DNA from: Umbilicaria muhlenbergii
Taxonomy: Eukaryota > Ascomycota > Lecanoromycetes > Umbilicariales > Umbilicariaceae
Reading direction: 5' to 3'
Assembly: GCA_000611775.1 (NCBI GenBank)
Contig: KK106983.1
Coordinates: forward strand, 3,747,072-3,811,071
Length of the DNA stretch: 64,000 nucleotides
Below are positions 12,475 to 26,413 of this stretch, in pieces. Made by a program: the position numbers and the translations under genes. How positions within the stretch are numbered: position 1 is the first letter of the stretch; every line of letters starts with the position of its first letter. The notes below the pieces were generated by a model. That model was not told the DNA's origin. It worked only from the letters and a program-made list of their open reading frames with translations, and searched no databases.

Positions 12475-14488
12475 TCAAACCCCCAAAACAACCTTCGCCC
12501 CATTCTTACTCGTCACGGTCAAAACAATCGACTCCGTCCACGGCTCCGCATCCCGACTCTCGATCGTGCCAAACGCCTGAACCAACCGCACAATCGTGAA
12601 TCCCCACGTCGTGAGCGCGAACTGCTGCCCGACGCAGATCCGAGGCCTGATTTCCCAAATCGCCCTCCCGTCAGCACTGGCTTGAATTCCCCTTCTTCTT
12701 TTTCCTCCTCTTCGTCCTCCTTTCCTCAACCGAAACAACAACAACAACGACAGCCAAGCAACATCAGAGCGCCCTCATCCCCGTCCCCCGGGAAAATCAT
12801 AACCCCAAGCTAAGGAAAGAAGAGAAGAGAACAAACGACTCACCCCCCATTAAACGGCAAAAACTCCCACCCCGCCCTCACCGTCTCCCACCGCTCCGGT
12901 CGTAGCTCCTCCCCGTCCGCCGCAAATGTCGGATGCAGCCTGTGCATGCACCAAGGCGAATACCCCACCACCTGCCCCTTGGCGATGAAAATCGGCGCTG
13001 TACCGTCGGGACCGCCCCCCGTGGGGAGAGTGGTGTCGTGGACGGCTTGGCGGCTGTTGACGGGGACGGCGGGGTAGAGTCGTAGGACTAAGGGGTGGGG
13101 GTTAGAGAGAGGTGTTGGGAGGGGATTGGAAAAGGGGGAAGGGGGAAAATGGGGAGGGGGAGAACAAGGGGAGAGGAGGGAGAGGAGGGAGATAGGGAAG
13201 GAGAGGGAGAGCAGGAGGGAGTGGGTTGGGAGGGGGTAGGAAGGAAGGGAAAAGGGGGAGGGGTTTAAGGAGGGTGAAGCAGGAAGCGGAAGCGGAGCAG
13301 GAACGTACTTTCATTCATGACGTATTTCAAGTACTTGAAATTGCGCAGGGTTTCGTAATCGGGAGCTGCGCCGTTGAGCGGGGCGACTTCGGCGCGGAGT
13401 TGGGCCCAGATGTCCGGGCGGCGAGATAAGGCGTGGAAGGTCGAGGTCAGCATGCTGGCCGTTGTGTCGCGGCCGGCGATGAGGATATTGAGGACCTCGT
13501 TGCGCATCTCGATGGGATCGTCCGTGCTTTGGCACAGTGCGTCGAGGAAGACGTAGCGGCCTGTCTTCTCCTCCTCCTCGTCCCCCCCCTCCTCCTCTTC
13601 CTCCCCATCCCCACCGTGCTCCAACCCTTCCTCGCCCTCGGACTTCTTCTTCTTCTTCTTCTCCTCCCCATCACCCCCCGCGCCACCTCGAGCCTTCCCC
13701 CGCGCCCTCTCCACAAACCCATCCACAAACCCATGCACGCGCTTCACCGCCCGCTCACACTCCCGATTCGGCCACACCCACGCCCCCCACCCCGCCGTGT
13801 TCCACCCGCCCAACTGCCGCTGCACATAATCAAACGCGGCCCCGAACCGCTGCTGCTCCGACTCCGCCCCGCTCACCAACGACTCCACCGACTCCCCCAA
13901 CAGAAACTCCGTCGCCTGGTCGAGCGTCAGCCGGAAGAACAACGGCATCAAATCCACCGTCGTCGTCCCGTCCCCCGCTACCTGCGCCACCAGCCGCTGC
14001 ACGTGCCGATCGAAGCGCTCCAGATCGGCCACCTGGGCGCGCGTGAACGCCGGCCGCACGAGCGCGCGCGCGTGCTGCCAGGCGGGGCCGTCGGAGACGA
14101 AGATGCCGCCGGTGAGGAGGGGCTCGAAGACGCCGAGGCGGCTGCCGAGGCCGAAGTCGGCGAATTGGGTCGACAGGAGGGCTTTGATGTTGGCGGGCGC
14201 GATGGTCATGATGAGGTTGGAGCGCAGGAAGCGGATTTCCCAGGTGGGGCCGAGGCGCCGGTAGTGGAAGGTGTGGCGGTCGAGGGAGTTGTGGGCGCGG
14301 TGGGAGGTCCACAGGTCTTTTAGGACGCGGTAGCCGATGGGACCGGAGCCGGGGAAGAGGAGGGGGGGGAGGCAGTTGTGCTGCTTTTTGAAGGCGAGGG
14401 TGGCGCGGTGGCGGGTTGTCTTTTTGTAGGCGAAGTGGATTATTAGGAGGGTGAGGACGGAGAGGGCGAGGGTGGAGAGGTAGGCCAT
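12475..14488 (-). CDS. Cytochrome P450, CYP52-like
   Basis: Haem-thiolate monooxygenase, probably anchored in the ER by an N-terminal hydrophobic helix (residues 3-20). Exons 14488-13309, 13087-12844 and 12646-12475 give 531 residues. Visible motifs are the I-helix AGRDTTA (338-344), the K-helix ExxR as NEILR (Glu393, Arg396), and the haem loop FLPFNGGPRICVG with the ligand Cys479. AGRDTTAS and the NEILRLYP and GPRICVGQQFA context are typical of the CYP52/alkane-hydroxylase clan, which omega-hydroxylates n-alkanes and fatty acids; the exact substrate is inference. An insert at about 266-308 is almost pure Lys/Glu/Gly, coded by GAA/GAG/AAG runs. The 221-nt first intron is strongly C/T-rich on the coding strand. 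Confidence 0.93.
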
Positions 14489-15928
14489 TGTTGGGGGGTT
14501 TGGAGAAGACGAGGGCTTAAGGGATGAAGACGGTTGCTATTCAGATGTCTTTGATAGGAGAGGTATGATTGAGAGGAGCCTAGGAAGAATTCAAGCTGGC
14601 AGGGGTATTGGAAGAAAATACATGTAACATGAATTTATGATACATATAGCGAAGAAACCGAAGCACAGGAAATACAAAGACGGTGCAGACAACCCGGAGG
14701 ACGCCTGAACCCGCGAACCTGATGAAAACAAGATTCAGCCCACAACCACATGGTCTGGATGCGCCTGCAAGGATACATGATGTTGGTTTAGGCAGCTTCT
14801 CCAGGGACCACGAAGTTGGGAGTCACAGAAGCGCCACACCGCGCTACGCGGGAGGAGTAGGATCCTTCAGCTTCAGCGCCAACTGGACATTGACACCGAA
14901 GAATCAAAGCGCAAAGATGTAAATGACAGAATCGTCGTTTACGAGCGCCTACTATGGCGGATGACGACCGAACTTTCTAATCCCACCCCAACTGTGTCTG
15001 CGTTGGAGTTGTTATCTGCACTTCTGAAGTTTGCGGTATTTAGAGCCACGTGGGGGGCAAACAGCGCAGTGAGCGGTTGGACAGAGGGCGGGGAGGAATG
15101 CGCACTGGTCAAACAGTATGGCAGAGGAGTTGCTAAACCCGTCCGAAGAACAATCAAGCAAAGGAACCGCACGCCTCGATCCGATCTTCCCGCCATCCAG
15201 CTCAGGACAGGGTGGGAGATAGTCCAGCGGAAGTTCGCGGCAGAACTCAGCCGCTCCAGGAAACACGATTCGCCCACTCGTACTTGATCAATCCTTTGTT
15301 TGCATCGGCGTACAATGTGCTCCTGATCGATCCACGAGCTTCGGGGTCCGCTATTGTCGCATGTGTGGTCTTGGGTTTACGGATGTTGGTTTTACCCTAC
15401 TTGGGGCCTGCTAACGCTAAGCCCTAACCCCGCCGCGACAATGCTCCTCACACGCCCGTATGTTGTGTTCCTTGTTTTCTGGGTCACGTTCACTCACTTC
15501 AGAATGGCCACTATGACCCTCGCCGCTCTGATAATGGGATGATGTGGGGGGCGGGAGGGGGGAGAGGTATTTTTGATCGCTGCTGGAAAGGGGGGAGAGG
15601 GGGGGTTGGAGTATCGGAGAGGGTTGTGGAGGGGTCGGATTGGGAGATAATCGGGGATGTGGATGAAGGGGCGATAGGGGCGATTTTTGAGGAGGTTGTT
15701 AAGTCGGCTTCGCTGTCGGAGATCGGTCATGGCCGTCTCCGTTTCAAATGGGTGTTGAGAGACCTATGCGAGTTGACTGGGTGTGTGACAGAGCTATGCT
15801 GGTGATCCTATGCATATCGTGCCCGAAAACCAAGAGAAACGAGTACAGAACGGCACGAGTGTTGTCATGTCCAAGCGATAATCTTCATTCCTCAAAAACT
15901 TTAGGTATGTACACTCCAAAATCATCAT
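14489..15928. other. 1.4-kb spacer between P450 and gdhA
   Basis: The left part should be the P450 promoter and the right part the 3' flank of gdhA. A G-rich stretch lies at about 15540-15640. No coding region with a recognisable product was found on either strand. Confidence 0.5.
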
Positions 15929-17634
<1,706 letters not shown>

Positions 17635-18872
17635 GATGGGAGAGGATTGAAAGTGATGCGCAAGAATTCAGGTAGATGTTTATGGTAGACGGTCTTGATT
17701 GTACAGAGCAATTCCACCAAATAAATACTGTAGCTCTAGCAATTGCAAAAATGTCGGATGGGGTATGTGACTGAAGTTTGGTTGTTGGGAAGGGTCCACT
17801 CGAGATCTTATACTAGTCGTGACGTCTCCACATGGCCACGAAAAAGGAACAAAATTCAAATAAAGCATCGCGGGGTGCTTGGTGCTCCTATACTCGGAGT
17901 GGAGGCCAGTCTTCCGGCGTGAGACAAGAAGGCTTGCCACCACGGTACGAGTGACCACGGTCCGGGTACTTTTCTTGAAGGCGCGTCTTCATTGGCTCTG
18001 CGCACCAGAATTCGGTTCCGGAGAAGCAAACAGGATGGCATCATGTAATTCTGGCACTGCAGCCTTGTAGCTTCGTAGGTGCTGGTGCATGGGGGCCTCG
18101 CTTTGGGGACGAGGGGTACGCAAGTGGTGTTGCTGTTACCAATTGATACCGTGGGGGCGGCCTGTCTGCAGCCTGTCTGCCTTCGCACTCCAAGCTGTGA
18201 GTTGGGGCATTGACAAAAAACATAAAACCGTAGATAAGCCTAAGCGGATCCATTGGCTGCTAAGCTTCCCTTAAGGTTCCGTTAAGGCAGGGCCTGAGAT
18301 CTGGAAGAAGTCTAACTGTAGCGTCGGCCTCTAGCTGTGGTCTGGCTCTCCGGCCAAGCAAATAGCTCCAGCTATCCAGTCCACGCCGACTTGCGGCGAG
18401 AGCTTACGAAAAAGTCGCGGCCCATTTAATGCCTTGTTGCTGCCGAACTTCGGCCACATGCTCGCATCACTTTCGTTTCGCCGCAAGCCGGCAGGAACGA
18501 GAGGGGATCCAGTTCACGCGACCATGAGGCCTTTTCTGTTTGGAACTTGTTCCGCAAACATAGGAGGGAGCTGGGATCTCATTGCGATGAGGCAGCCAGT
18601 CGTACATGAAGTGCCTGACGGGTGACATTGCCAGCTACTACTGATGTCTTCCACGCTGACTGCAAACGATCTCGTCGATTCATTATTACTTCAAGCACTG
18701 CGCCCGCTGCAGGTTCAGGTTGTCTCGAAAACCACTCATTATTCCCACCGTTGGCCGTTTCAATATAGAGGCAATGAACAAAACGGTCGACCGATCCTAG
18801 TCAGGGACAGAGACATCTCCACTTGCCTTGACCGCCACCGTACCGGCAATCATAAGGATCCGCCAGAATTGA
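17635..18872. other. gdhA promoter region and spacer
   Basis: 1.24 kb between the gdhA start and the stop of the aldo/keto reductase (both minus). It should hold the gdhA promoter and the 3' flank of the reductase. No coding signal was found. Confidence 0.5.
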
Positions 18873-19911
18873 TCAATCGGTATCCACCGGATCCCAATCC
18901 GTCACGAGATACTCATCCAACCCGTCCATCTTCGCCATATCACCCGCTTCAATCTCGAACCCGTCAACGTTCCCATTCGCCACGATCCTCTCCCGCGTCA
19001 CGCTCTTCGGCAGCGGCACGAATCCATGTTGCAAACTCCAGCGAATCATCAATTGCGCAGGGGAACACTCATATTTCGAACTCAACGACTTGATGGTAGG
19101 GTGTTTCATTCGGAGGGCGCGAGCCAGAGGTGCATAGGCTTCGACGACGATGTTGTGGCTTTGGCAGAAGGAAGTTATCGCTGTTCGGGTGTTGAATGGA
19201 TGGACCTCGATCTGGTTGACTGCGGGGTGGATACGAGGCTTAGAAGCTAGGAGCTCTTCAAGCTAGGTACACGCTTTGTATTAGTTGACGTTGACAGATG
19301 ATAGTCATTGAGATAGGATCAATACTTACATGCTTCACCCCGAAATTGCTGACACCGCCGGTCTTAATCTCCCCGTCATCGATAGCATCCTCGACCGCCT
19401 TCCAAGACTGCAACCTCTTCGTTTTACCTCCGTATGGGCTGTGCAAGAGGAACAAGTCAATGTATCCAAGACCGCTCTGCTTAACCGATTGCTTAATCGA
19501 CTTGCGTGCGGCTTCATAGGACGTGTTCGATGCGAGCTTGGAGGTGAAGTGGATATCCTCACGCTTCAACGAGGAGGTGTTTTCTTTGCTGGAAAGAAAG
19601 GCGAGGATTGCTTTGCCGACTTCGTGCTCGTTGTGGTACATCTGTGCCGAGTCGATACTGGGGATCGCCCCGGGTCAGCATTCTGTCTTCAAGTCCGTCA
19701 GGAGTGTATATACGCTCGGTATCCAGCTTCAAGAGCCCATTTCACAGCGTTGACTGTCTCGTTCCCTGATGTCATGTAGACCCCGAGGTGGATCCGTGGC
19801 ATACTGAGGCCATTTGCAAGCTGGACGATTAGCAAACGTCCCCGGCCTACATGGACGTATGCAGCAGCGTACTTGAATGCGACTGCTTATGGAAAAGGAT
19901 TTTTGTGCCAT
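18873..19911 (-). CDS. Aldo/keto reductase
   Basis: NADPH-dependent carbonyl reductase of the AKR superfamily, cytosolic. Exons 19911-19873, 19820-19714, 19657-19330 and 19262-18873 give 287 residues, normal for the family. The catalytic tetrad is intact: Asp51 (AIDSA), Tyr56 (QMYHNE), Lys89 (FTSK) and His121 (LLHSP). The cofactor loop [11 protein letters not shown] near the C-terminus matches the NADP 2'-phosphate site. The nearest relatives should be fungal AKR3/AKR5-like enzymes such as glycerol or 2-methylbutyraldehyde reductases; the substrate cannot be told. It stands divergent to the SDR at 20332, with a 420-nt shared upstream region. Confidence 0.93.
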
Positions 19912-20331
19912 GATTGGTAATCGAACTGCTGTTTATCGTTTAGTTCTCTAGGAGGTGGTTGTTACGTTACAGTGTTCTATCTGATGGAGTTACCTCATTC
20001 AAATCCAATTGGCATGTGACGTCAGTATGTCGGTTACCTTAGTCGGTGACTTTATCTCCGACCACCACGGGCTCTCGGGGCTATAATAGACCGACCTTGT
20101 GATATGTGTACCTTAGTCCGCCCCTTCTGCTAGACTTTCAACGTCGGGCAACTGTAACAGCGGTGAACCTTTACAGGTAGATTAACCAGCTTATGCTCGT
20201 CCAATGTTTCAAACCAATAGGGTATAACTATTGTCTATCGATTCTTCATTCCAATTCCTGATCGTTGCTCTGTTCGATCTCGTTGAAAGGAATACTTAGC
20301 GTCCATTTCATCCTCTCATAATAGATCAATA
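19912..20331. promoter_or_regulatory. Divergent promoter region (AKR / SDR)
   Basis: A 420-nt intergenic stretch between two divergently transcribed oxidoreductases, so both promoters must lie here. It contains GCTATAATAGA at about 20080, a TATA-like sequence. No specific factor site is claimed. Confidence 0.4.
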
Positions 20332-21279
20332 ATGATGGTCTCTAAACTGTTCTTCTATCTTGGCCTGTTGACAGCGGCCAAGTACCTGTCAAAACTTCTT
20401 AGCTTCATCTATATCTTCACCCGCCCCTCCTCCCTCCGCCGCTACCTCCACTCCACCCCATCCTGGGCCCTAGTCACAGGCTCGAGCGACGGTATCGGGC
20501 GTGGCTTTGCCGAAGAGCTCTGCCTTCAGGGCTTCAATGTTGTTCTCCACGGCCGTAATCCCGCCAAGCTGGAGCGCCTCAAAGCAGATCTAGAAAGAGA
20601 GTTTCCGAAACGCTCCATCCGCATTGCCGTGGCAGACTCCCTACAAAGCGACCGTTCGAGTTCGATCCAGGCTGTCGTTGATGTCGTTCAAGACCTCAAC
20701 CTGACTGTTCTGATCAACAATGTTGGAGGCGTCGCAGGCATCGTGACTCCAAATTCTAAGGCGTTCGAACGGTACACCAAGCAAGAAATCGATGGCACGA
20801 CCCAGCTGAACGACGGCTTCGCGACTCAGCTGACACTTTCCCTCTTGCCCGTCTTGCAGCGAACTCAGCCCAGCCTGATCATCAACATTTCCTCCGTCGT
20901 TGCCGTCATGTCCATGCCTTACCTGACCGTCTACTCTGCCTCCAAAGCCTACAACATGTCCTTCAGCTGCAACCTATCCGCGGAGTTAAAGGCAGAGGGC
21001 AAAGATGTTGAAGTCTTGAGGGTCCTAGTGGGCGATACGGTGACGCCTGGTGGAAGACTGGGAACGACTGTTAGTGTTATGCGCCCTTCGCCGAGAACGA
21101 TGGCGAAGTCGACATTGCAGAAGGTGGGGTGCGGCAGAGAGATTGTGCCGGGTTATTTGGTGCATGCGGTGCAGGTATATGGATTGAGTTGTTTGCCGGG
21201 ATGGCTATACGGACCGTTTGTGGCCAAGGAGGCGAAGAAGTTGAAAGAGAATGCGGAAGCGTATACGAAGAGGTCGTGA
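20332..21279 (+). CDS. Short-chain dehydrogenase, very-long-chain 3-oxoacyl-CoA reductase-like
   Basis: Single exon of 315 residues. An N-terminal hydrophobic segment (about 4-30) precedes a classical SDR fold with TGSSDGIG at 49-56, NNVGG at 129-133, the catalytic Ser in INISS (187-188) and YSASK at 201-205. The membrane anchor plus SDR layout is that of the ER 3-ketoacyl-CoA reductase/17-beta-HSD12 group (yeast Ifa38), which reduces 3-ketoacyl-CoA during very-long-chain fatty acid elongation. Divergence from the canonical NNVG context and the short C-terminus suggest a paralogue rather than the core elongation enzyme; this is inference. Two adjacent ATGs (20332, 20335) are equivalent starts. 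Confidence 0.88.
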   Translation: MMVSKLFFYLGLLTAAKYLSKLLSFIYIFTRPSSLRRYLHSTPSWALVTGSSDGIGRGFAEELCLQGFNVVLHGRNPAKLERLKADLEREFPKRSIRIAVADSLQSDRSSSIQAVVDVVQDLNLTVLINNVGGVAGIVTPNSKAFERYTKQEIDGTTQLNDGFATQLTLSLLPVLQRTQPSLIINISSVVAVMSMPYLTVYSASKAYNMSFSCNLSAELKAEGKDVEVLRVLVGDTVTPGGRLGTTVSVMRPSPRTMAKSTLQKVGCGREIVPGYLVHAVQVYGLSCLPGWLYGPFVAKEAKKLKENAEAYTKRS

Positions 21280-22837
21280 TGGAGAGGGTTGGAATGAGCA
21301 GGCTCGTGAGCGGCGCCAGACTTGCTTTTCTTGTTATATCGGTGTTGGGTGTCTGAAATTGGGACTGACGGAAGCCTCAAAAGCAGTCCAAGATTGACGG
21401 CTCTTCTACGGTGTTTCGTTGGATTTTGGCCTCCGCTATACAAGCACGCCAAGGTAGGATTGCTATCCTTGTGCATGCATAAGCAGGTCAGCATTCCTAC
21501 CGCCCGAAACGGACCTTGTTCCAGATATCTATCTACATCTTCAACCTCGGTCCGACCGTTGTATGGATGACATGTGCCTTGAGTGTTCTTTAGGTAAGGT
21601 AGATCTTACTCAGTACTGATTTGACCGCTGCAGCCACCGTGTCGCTTACAGCTCTAGCACGACAGGCGCAACCATGATTCAAGTAGGTTCCTCAGGAGGT
21701 ATTGGTCTGTGGGTGATCCCCTCAAGCATTCGTGAACTAGGAAAGATGTTTAACGAACATCAAGTTATTGATTTTTGGGTGTAAGCTTCAAGCCCTCTTA
21801 ATTGGAGATCTCCGGCCATTGAATCTCGTTCTTTGATTGATTCTAGGAATCCCTTAGCTGAGACCGCCATATCATCATTACCTGCATCTAATATCTGCAG
21901 TCATGCTTTTAGTGGCACAGCTGTGTCTTACTGCTGAGCTTATGTTGGCAACAGCTGAACCTGGAAAATAACTTCTGCGCCGCAATGATTCTGTTGCCTC
22001 ACCCGCGTGGTCCAATTACGTTGAGTAGATCGAGAATACAAGCCAAATGAATGTATTATTGTGAGCTGAAATCGTTCAAAACTGGCCAGCATGAACGTAT
22101 AGAACTATTAAAATGCCAGCAGTCTCGTAGAACCGGGGTTTAGCAAAATACCCCCAGATTTAGCCTCCTTGGGGCTCGCCTACGCTGGCCAAGCGCATAT
22201 AAGAGTAAAACGGTCACCGAACGGGCATAAGTCATGTGACTACTATATAGCCGGGGCGGACGAACAATACTACGCTTACAATAAAAAGACCAACCCGGTC
22301 AGTAATGTATCATCTTTGGGGATTTCATTGTACGTACTGACTTTCACAGTGCGGCCGCAAGTTGCAACACAGGTTGCCAAGCTTTTATGTCGTGCGGTGT
22401 TTCCATGCGCCACAAAGCCACCATTGCGCCGTTTCGTCTTGGTCTGCCAATGACAATGGGGAGGACCTGGATTCTAGACCGCCGGTCGCAATGAGCTTTG
22501 AGTCACTCTCACGAACATATTTGATTGGTCAACGTGACCTGGTTGACTCGGTTCCTTCTCCGCCTCTGAACGCCCCCAATGGCCCCCAGCCTCCACACCG
22601 TTTTCCTAATTCGAGTCGGAAGCCGAAAGCTCATCCTCATCTTGCAGATAGGTCCGAATTCAGTGCTTTTGTATGAGGCATATTGAAGTTCGTTTTATGC
22701 AAGTAAGACGGCAAACGATTTCGTTCCGCCATGAAGAGCACTTATATCACGGGAGGCTACATGTCTCGAGGAAACATTTCATCGCTGCGACCCTGCGTGT
22801 CCTGATAGTAGTGTTGGACTTCCCTTATACGTGCATC
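21280..22837. other. 1.6-kb spacer
   Basis: Lies between the SDR and the rhodopsin-domain gene, so it includes the latter's promoter. A/T-rich around 21800-22100. No gene, RNA or repeat is supported. Confidence 0.5.
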
Positions 22838-24155
22838 ATGGCACCTATTCTAGAGCTCACAAGACCTTCTCCACAGAGTCCACCCCCGGGAGGAGACCAA
22901 AACACTGCGGAACTACTTAACACTGTCATCTGGGCGCTTACCGGCCTTTCGACGGTATCGGTAGGCTTAAGGCTCTTTACTCGGCTCAGAATTATTCGCA
23001 ACCCAGGGCGTGATGACGTCGCCGTTGTTCTCGCTGCTGTAAGCATACTGCTGCAAAGATGACCTTGACTGTGCTTGTCAGGTCGTTAACGAATAGTTTG
23101 TAGATACTCAATATTATAGGTGTCTCGCTCATCTCAGTGGCCTCTACGGCGGGGCTGGGAAGGCATCTATATTACCTAAGACAAGATCAGCTCTCAAAAG
23201 CAATCAAGTTTGTTTCCCTCAGTCAACCGTATTGTGTAATGTCATTCTCCCTGTCAAAAGTCGCCGTGGCCCTGCTCTTGATGAGGGTTATGCCGCCTGC
23301 TTTCAGACGCGGCGCCTGGTTTCTGTACGGGCTCGCGGGCATTCAGCTTCTCCTTGGTGTTATTGCTATAGTCCTTCAATTCACTCAATGTTCCCCAGCA
23401 CGATCTCTTTGGGACCTGTCACTCCCATTGCATTGCTGGCGCTTCAGTATTCTGCAGAACTTTCTGTACACGTTGGGAGGTGAGCTAAGCATAGACTTTC
23501 CGAGGACGCCTTGGATATCGTTGACAGTACTTCAGCTTACTCGGCCTTCTGCGATCTGAGTCTTGCTACATTTCCCATCATGCTTTTCTGGAACCTTCAG
23601 TTGCAGTTGAGAACCAAAATTGGTGTCTGTTGCGTCATGGGCTTGGGTGTGTTGTGAGTCAATTTTGGAACCATCCTGCAGCGGCCCTTCGTACTAACGG
23701 CATGCCCCAAAGCACCGCTGCGTGCACGATCATTAAAACGACGAAGCTTCCGGAGCGCAAGAGTTCGGATTTCACATGTGAGTACATGCCATATTGCTGT
23801 CTCGCCAGCGTGTCCTCATACTGAATACGACGTTCTAGGGTTGCAAGTTGACTTGCTGCTCTGGGCCCTGTAAGCGGCTTCACCTCCTCATGACGGTTCC
23901 ACAAAGCTGAACGAGCGTTTGATTAGCATCGAAGCGAATGTTACTGTACTATGCGCCTGTCTTCCAACACTACGCCCACTCATACCATGCATTATCGGAA
24001 ATGTTTGCGGTAGACTTTCTAGGGCATCTACCGTCAAGGATAATCGACACGGTATTGATGCCGACGAGATTGTTTTGCGCACAGTTCACGTGAAAGGAAC
24101 AAGCCAGCTTGAGCTTCATAGCGAGCATAGTTCTCACCGGTCTCAAACCCTATAG
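22838..24155 (+). CDS. Rhodopsin-domain integral membrane protein (PTH11/SAT-like) 1
   Basis: Six exons, 22838-23038, 23104-23479, 23536-23653, 23713-23777, 23839-23869 and 23927-24155, join without a frame break into 339 residues. Introns are 56-65 nt; the 31-nt fifth exon lies between two GT..AG introns and completes the WLQVDLLLWAL segment. Seven hydrophobic helices are visible in the order of the fungal rhodopsin-like domain (also annotated SAT5 or PTH11-like): GLRLFTRLRI after helix 1, CSPARSLWD before helix 5, AYSAFCDLSLATFPI, and a final EANVTVLCACLPTLRPL. Members are plasma-membrane proteins, some needed for surface sensing; most are uncharacterised. There is no CFEM domain. The promoter-proximal ATG at 22838 matches where family proteins start. 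Confidence 0.85.
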
Positions 24156-26174
24156 GAGCTGTAGTCAGTGTATGCGAAACCCGGAGGGCCCGATGCCATC
24201 TGACGATCAACATGTCTTGACGACCAAAGCGAGCACAACGGATCCCTGCAGGGCCACGCCCTCAGTTTCCTACATGGACACCGACAACTTTTATATACAC
24301 CCATTCATCTAACTCAAATACCTGACCACTCACTGCGCTCGCCGCAAGTCATGACCTTCGGGCTTCAGGCGAAGACGAAGGCGGGTATAGGAAGAAGTGA
24401 AGTGGTTACCTGATTAGGTGGTGAGTGATACTGGTTTAGTCATGATTTTGGGTAGGATCCTAACTGAGGGTGCTGACTATAGGTGGAAGAGGGTTATGTA
24501 GCGGGTAGGTGTCAAGCGTTGGGTTAAAAAAAATAGGAGTTCCAAGTCAAGGACCCAGGCGGCCTCAAGCAACAAATCGACAATGGAGTGCAACATGCAT
24601 ACATCTTACCACCGTGGATAACGGTGCCCAATGGCTTCTAGAAGCTCCCCGAAGTCGTATTTCAAGGCCTGAGGTCGGTTCTTTGTTGGGTAGGGGGCCC
24701 CCCTGTTGCAGCTGTCATTTGTTTTGACCGTACGCCTGATGTCCAAGTAAGCAACCGGGGTGGTCGTTCTAAGAAGATCTGGGTACAGCTCACCCGCCTC
24801 GTAAGTCCGCTATAGGATTGTTTACACAAGATCGCGGCACACATTTCCAATTACCGTCCTTGTGGAGTCGTCGCCTACGACACTAAAGTGGAGGATCTCC
24901 TAGCCTTTGTATATCAAGACCCCGACTTCCGCAGCAGTACCCGGGCTTAACAGTAGCCCCGGATGACCATCGTTAGACCACAGTCTCCATCGAAACCCAG
25001 GCATGCACGCCTCCATCAAGACCACTCTTCTCGAATGGACTATGGCCGACTACGACTTCTCGATATCGTCCCTACTAGTTTGTTCGCTACATTGTTTGAT
25101 GATTCCAAGTCATCACTGGTCTCGACTAAGAAAATAGGTATGGCCGGTTTGCCACTTGCAGTCTGGGGCTATGGCATGAGTTTCGAAGATGTCCATATCG
25201 AAGTCTTCACCACCAGTGCTCCCCATGATCTCTCATTGAGATCCTTGAAGATAATCGAGTGAGGATCAAGCTCACCTCAGGCCATATGCCCTGCAATGTC
25301 CACGTAGCGCCCCGGTCATCCAAACGGACCGAGCACTCAATCCGGGGTATGAAGCGTCGAGGGGAATAGTTCGAGTTGTATAACAATATGCTAGGGGTTG
25401 CGGACCCCTAGTAGTACACGTAATTGCGTTGCTGTATGTTATAATTTGTAATGAATATGTAATGAATTCGAAAGCAATGGTCATGTGAAATAGCTCAAGC
25501 CACGTTTCGAACCGATAGCGTCCAGTGCTTCAGCATGATGTGCGATGGCAAAAAGGCATGTCGATTCGAGTGGATAGTGATCAGCAAAAAGGGAGTTCGG
25601 CTACGGCTAAAACGAGATTAAATCCAGAAACCCTGTAGACCCTTATTGAGGTAAGATCAATGAAGCATAACCAGGGCCCTGGCTGGCTCAAGGCCAATTC
25701 CACGTGGGCGAGGCCCATGCATTCGCCCTGGATTCCCCTTGTCCTGGCTCCTGGGAACACTGCGCCTGCTCCAGAGGCGGACCTGCACCACGAATGATAG
25801 TGAGGCGGCGTGCGCGTAGCAACCGATCCTGTGTCACACGTGCTCGTACTCGGAGCATCGAGTAATTTCTGGCAAGCAGTAGCCGACGGTAACGAAAAAG
25901 TATCTCAATTGGATTCAGGGTCCGGCTGAGAGAAGAGTGGGTGACGTGAGTGGAAGGGATGAACGAGAAGGTCGGAGGTCGAAGGCCGAAGGTCGAATTT
26001 CTCGAACTAGGAAAGGCAGCTCGACGATCAAGATGCCGATTGGGCCGACCAGCTTTGGCCCCCGCCGTCAGCCTCAGCAGCAGGCAGCCCCAAGCACTGT
26101 CGAGTGCCCACAACCAGGTCGACACCCAACAGCTTCCAATATGCACGCGCGGAGACCTTCTGGAATGGGACTCC

Positions 26175-26214
26175 ATGGCTGGCAATGGCTGGCAATGGCT
26201 GGCAATGGCTGGCA
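26175..26214. repeat. Tandem repeat, 4 x 10 nt
   Basis: Four consecutive perfect copies of ATGGCTGGCA. Non-coding as far as can be seen. Confidence 0.95.
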
Positions 26215-26368
26215 AGCATCCAGGGCAGCATCTGCACGCAAGCCAAGCCCCGGTGCGCAATCGTCAGGGTCTACCCCGGCACCGTTCTTCTGACAGCTAT
26301 CTCGTAATCGACCTCGAATCTCCATCACGACCCTGAGACGACTACGACTATCCCCAGCTGCATCGCCG

Positions 26369-26413
26369 CCAACACCACCAACACCACCACCTCCACCACC
26401 ACCACCACCGCCA
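26369..26413. repeat. CAC/ACC trinucleotide microsatellite
   Basis: Imperfect run of CAC/ACC units with occasional AAC and TCC variants, in a non-coding stretch upstream of the gene at 26937. Confidence 0.85.

Noticed and set aside
13433-14323. 296-codon plus-strand frame opposite the P450
   Set aside because: It reads only low-complexity sequence and lies wholly antisense to a well-supported P450.
25688-26260. 190-codon minus frame
   Set aside because: Contains the ATGGCTGGCA array and has no start context, motif or splice support.
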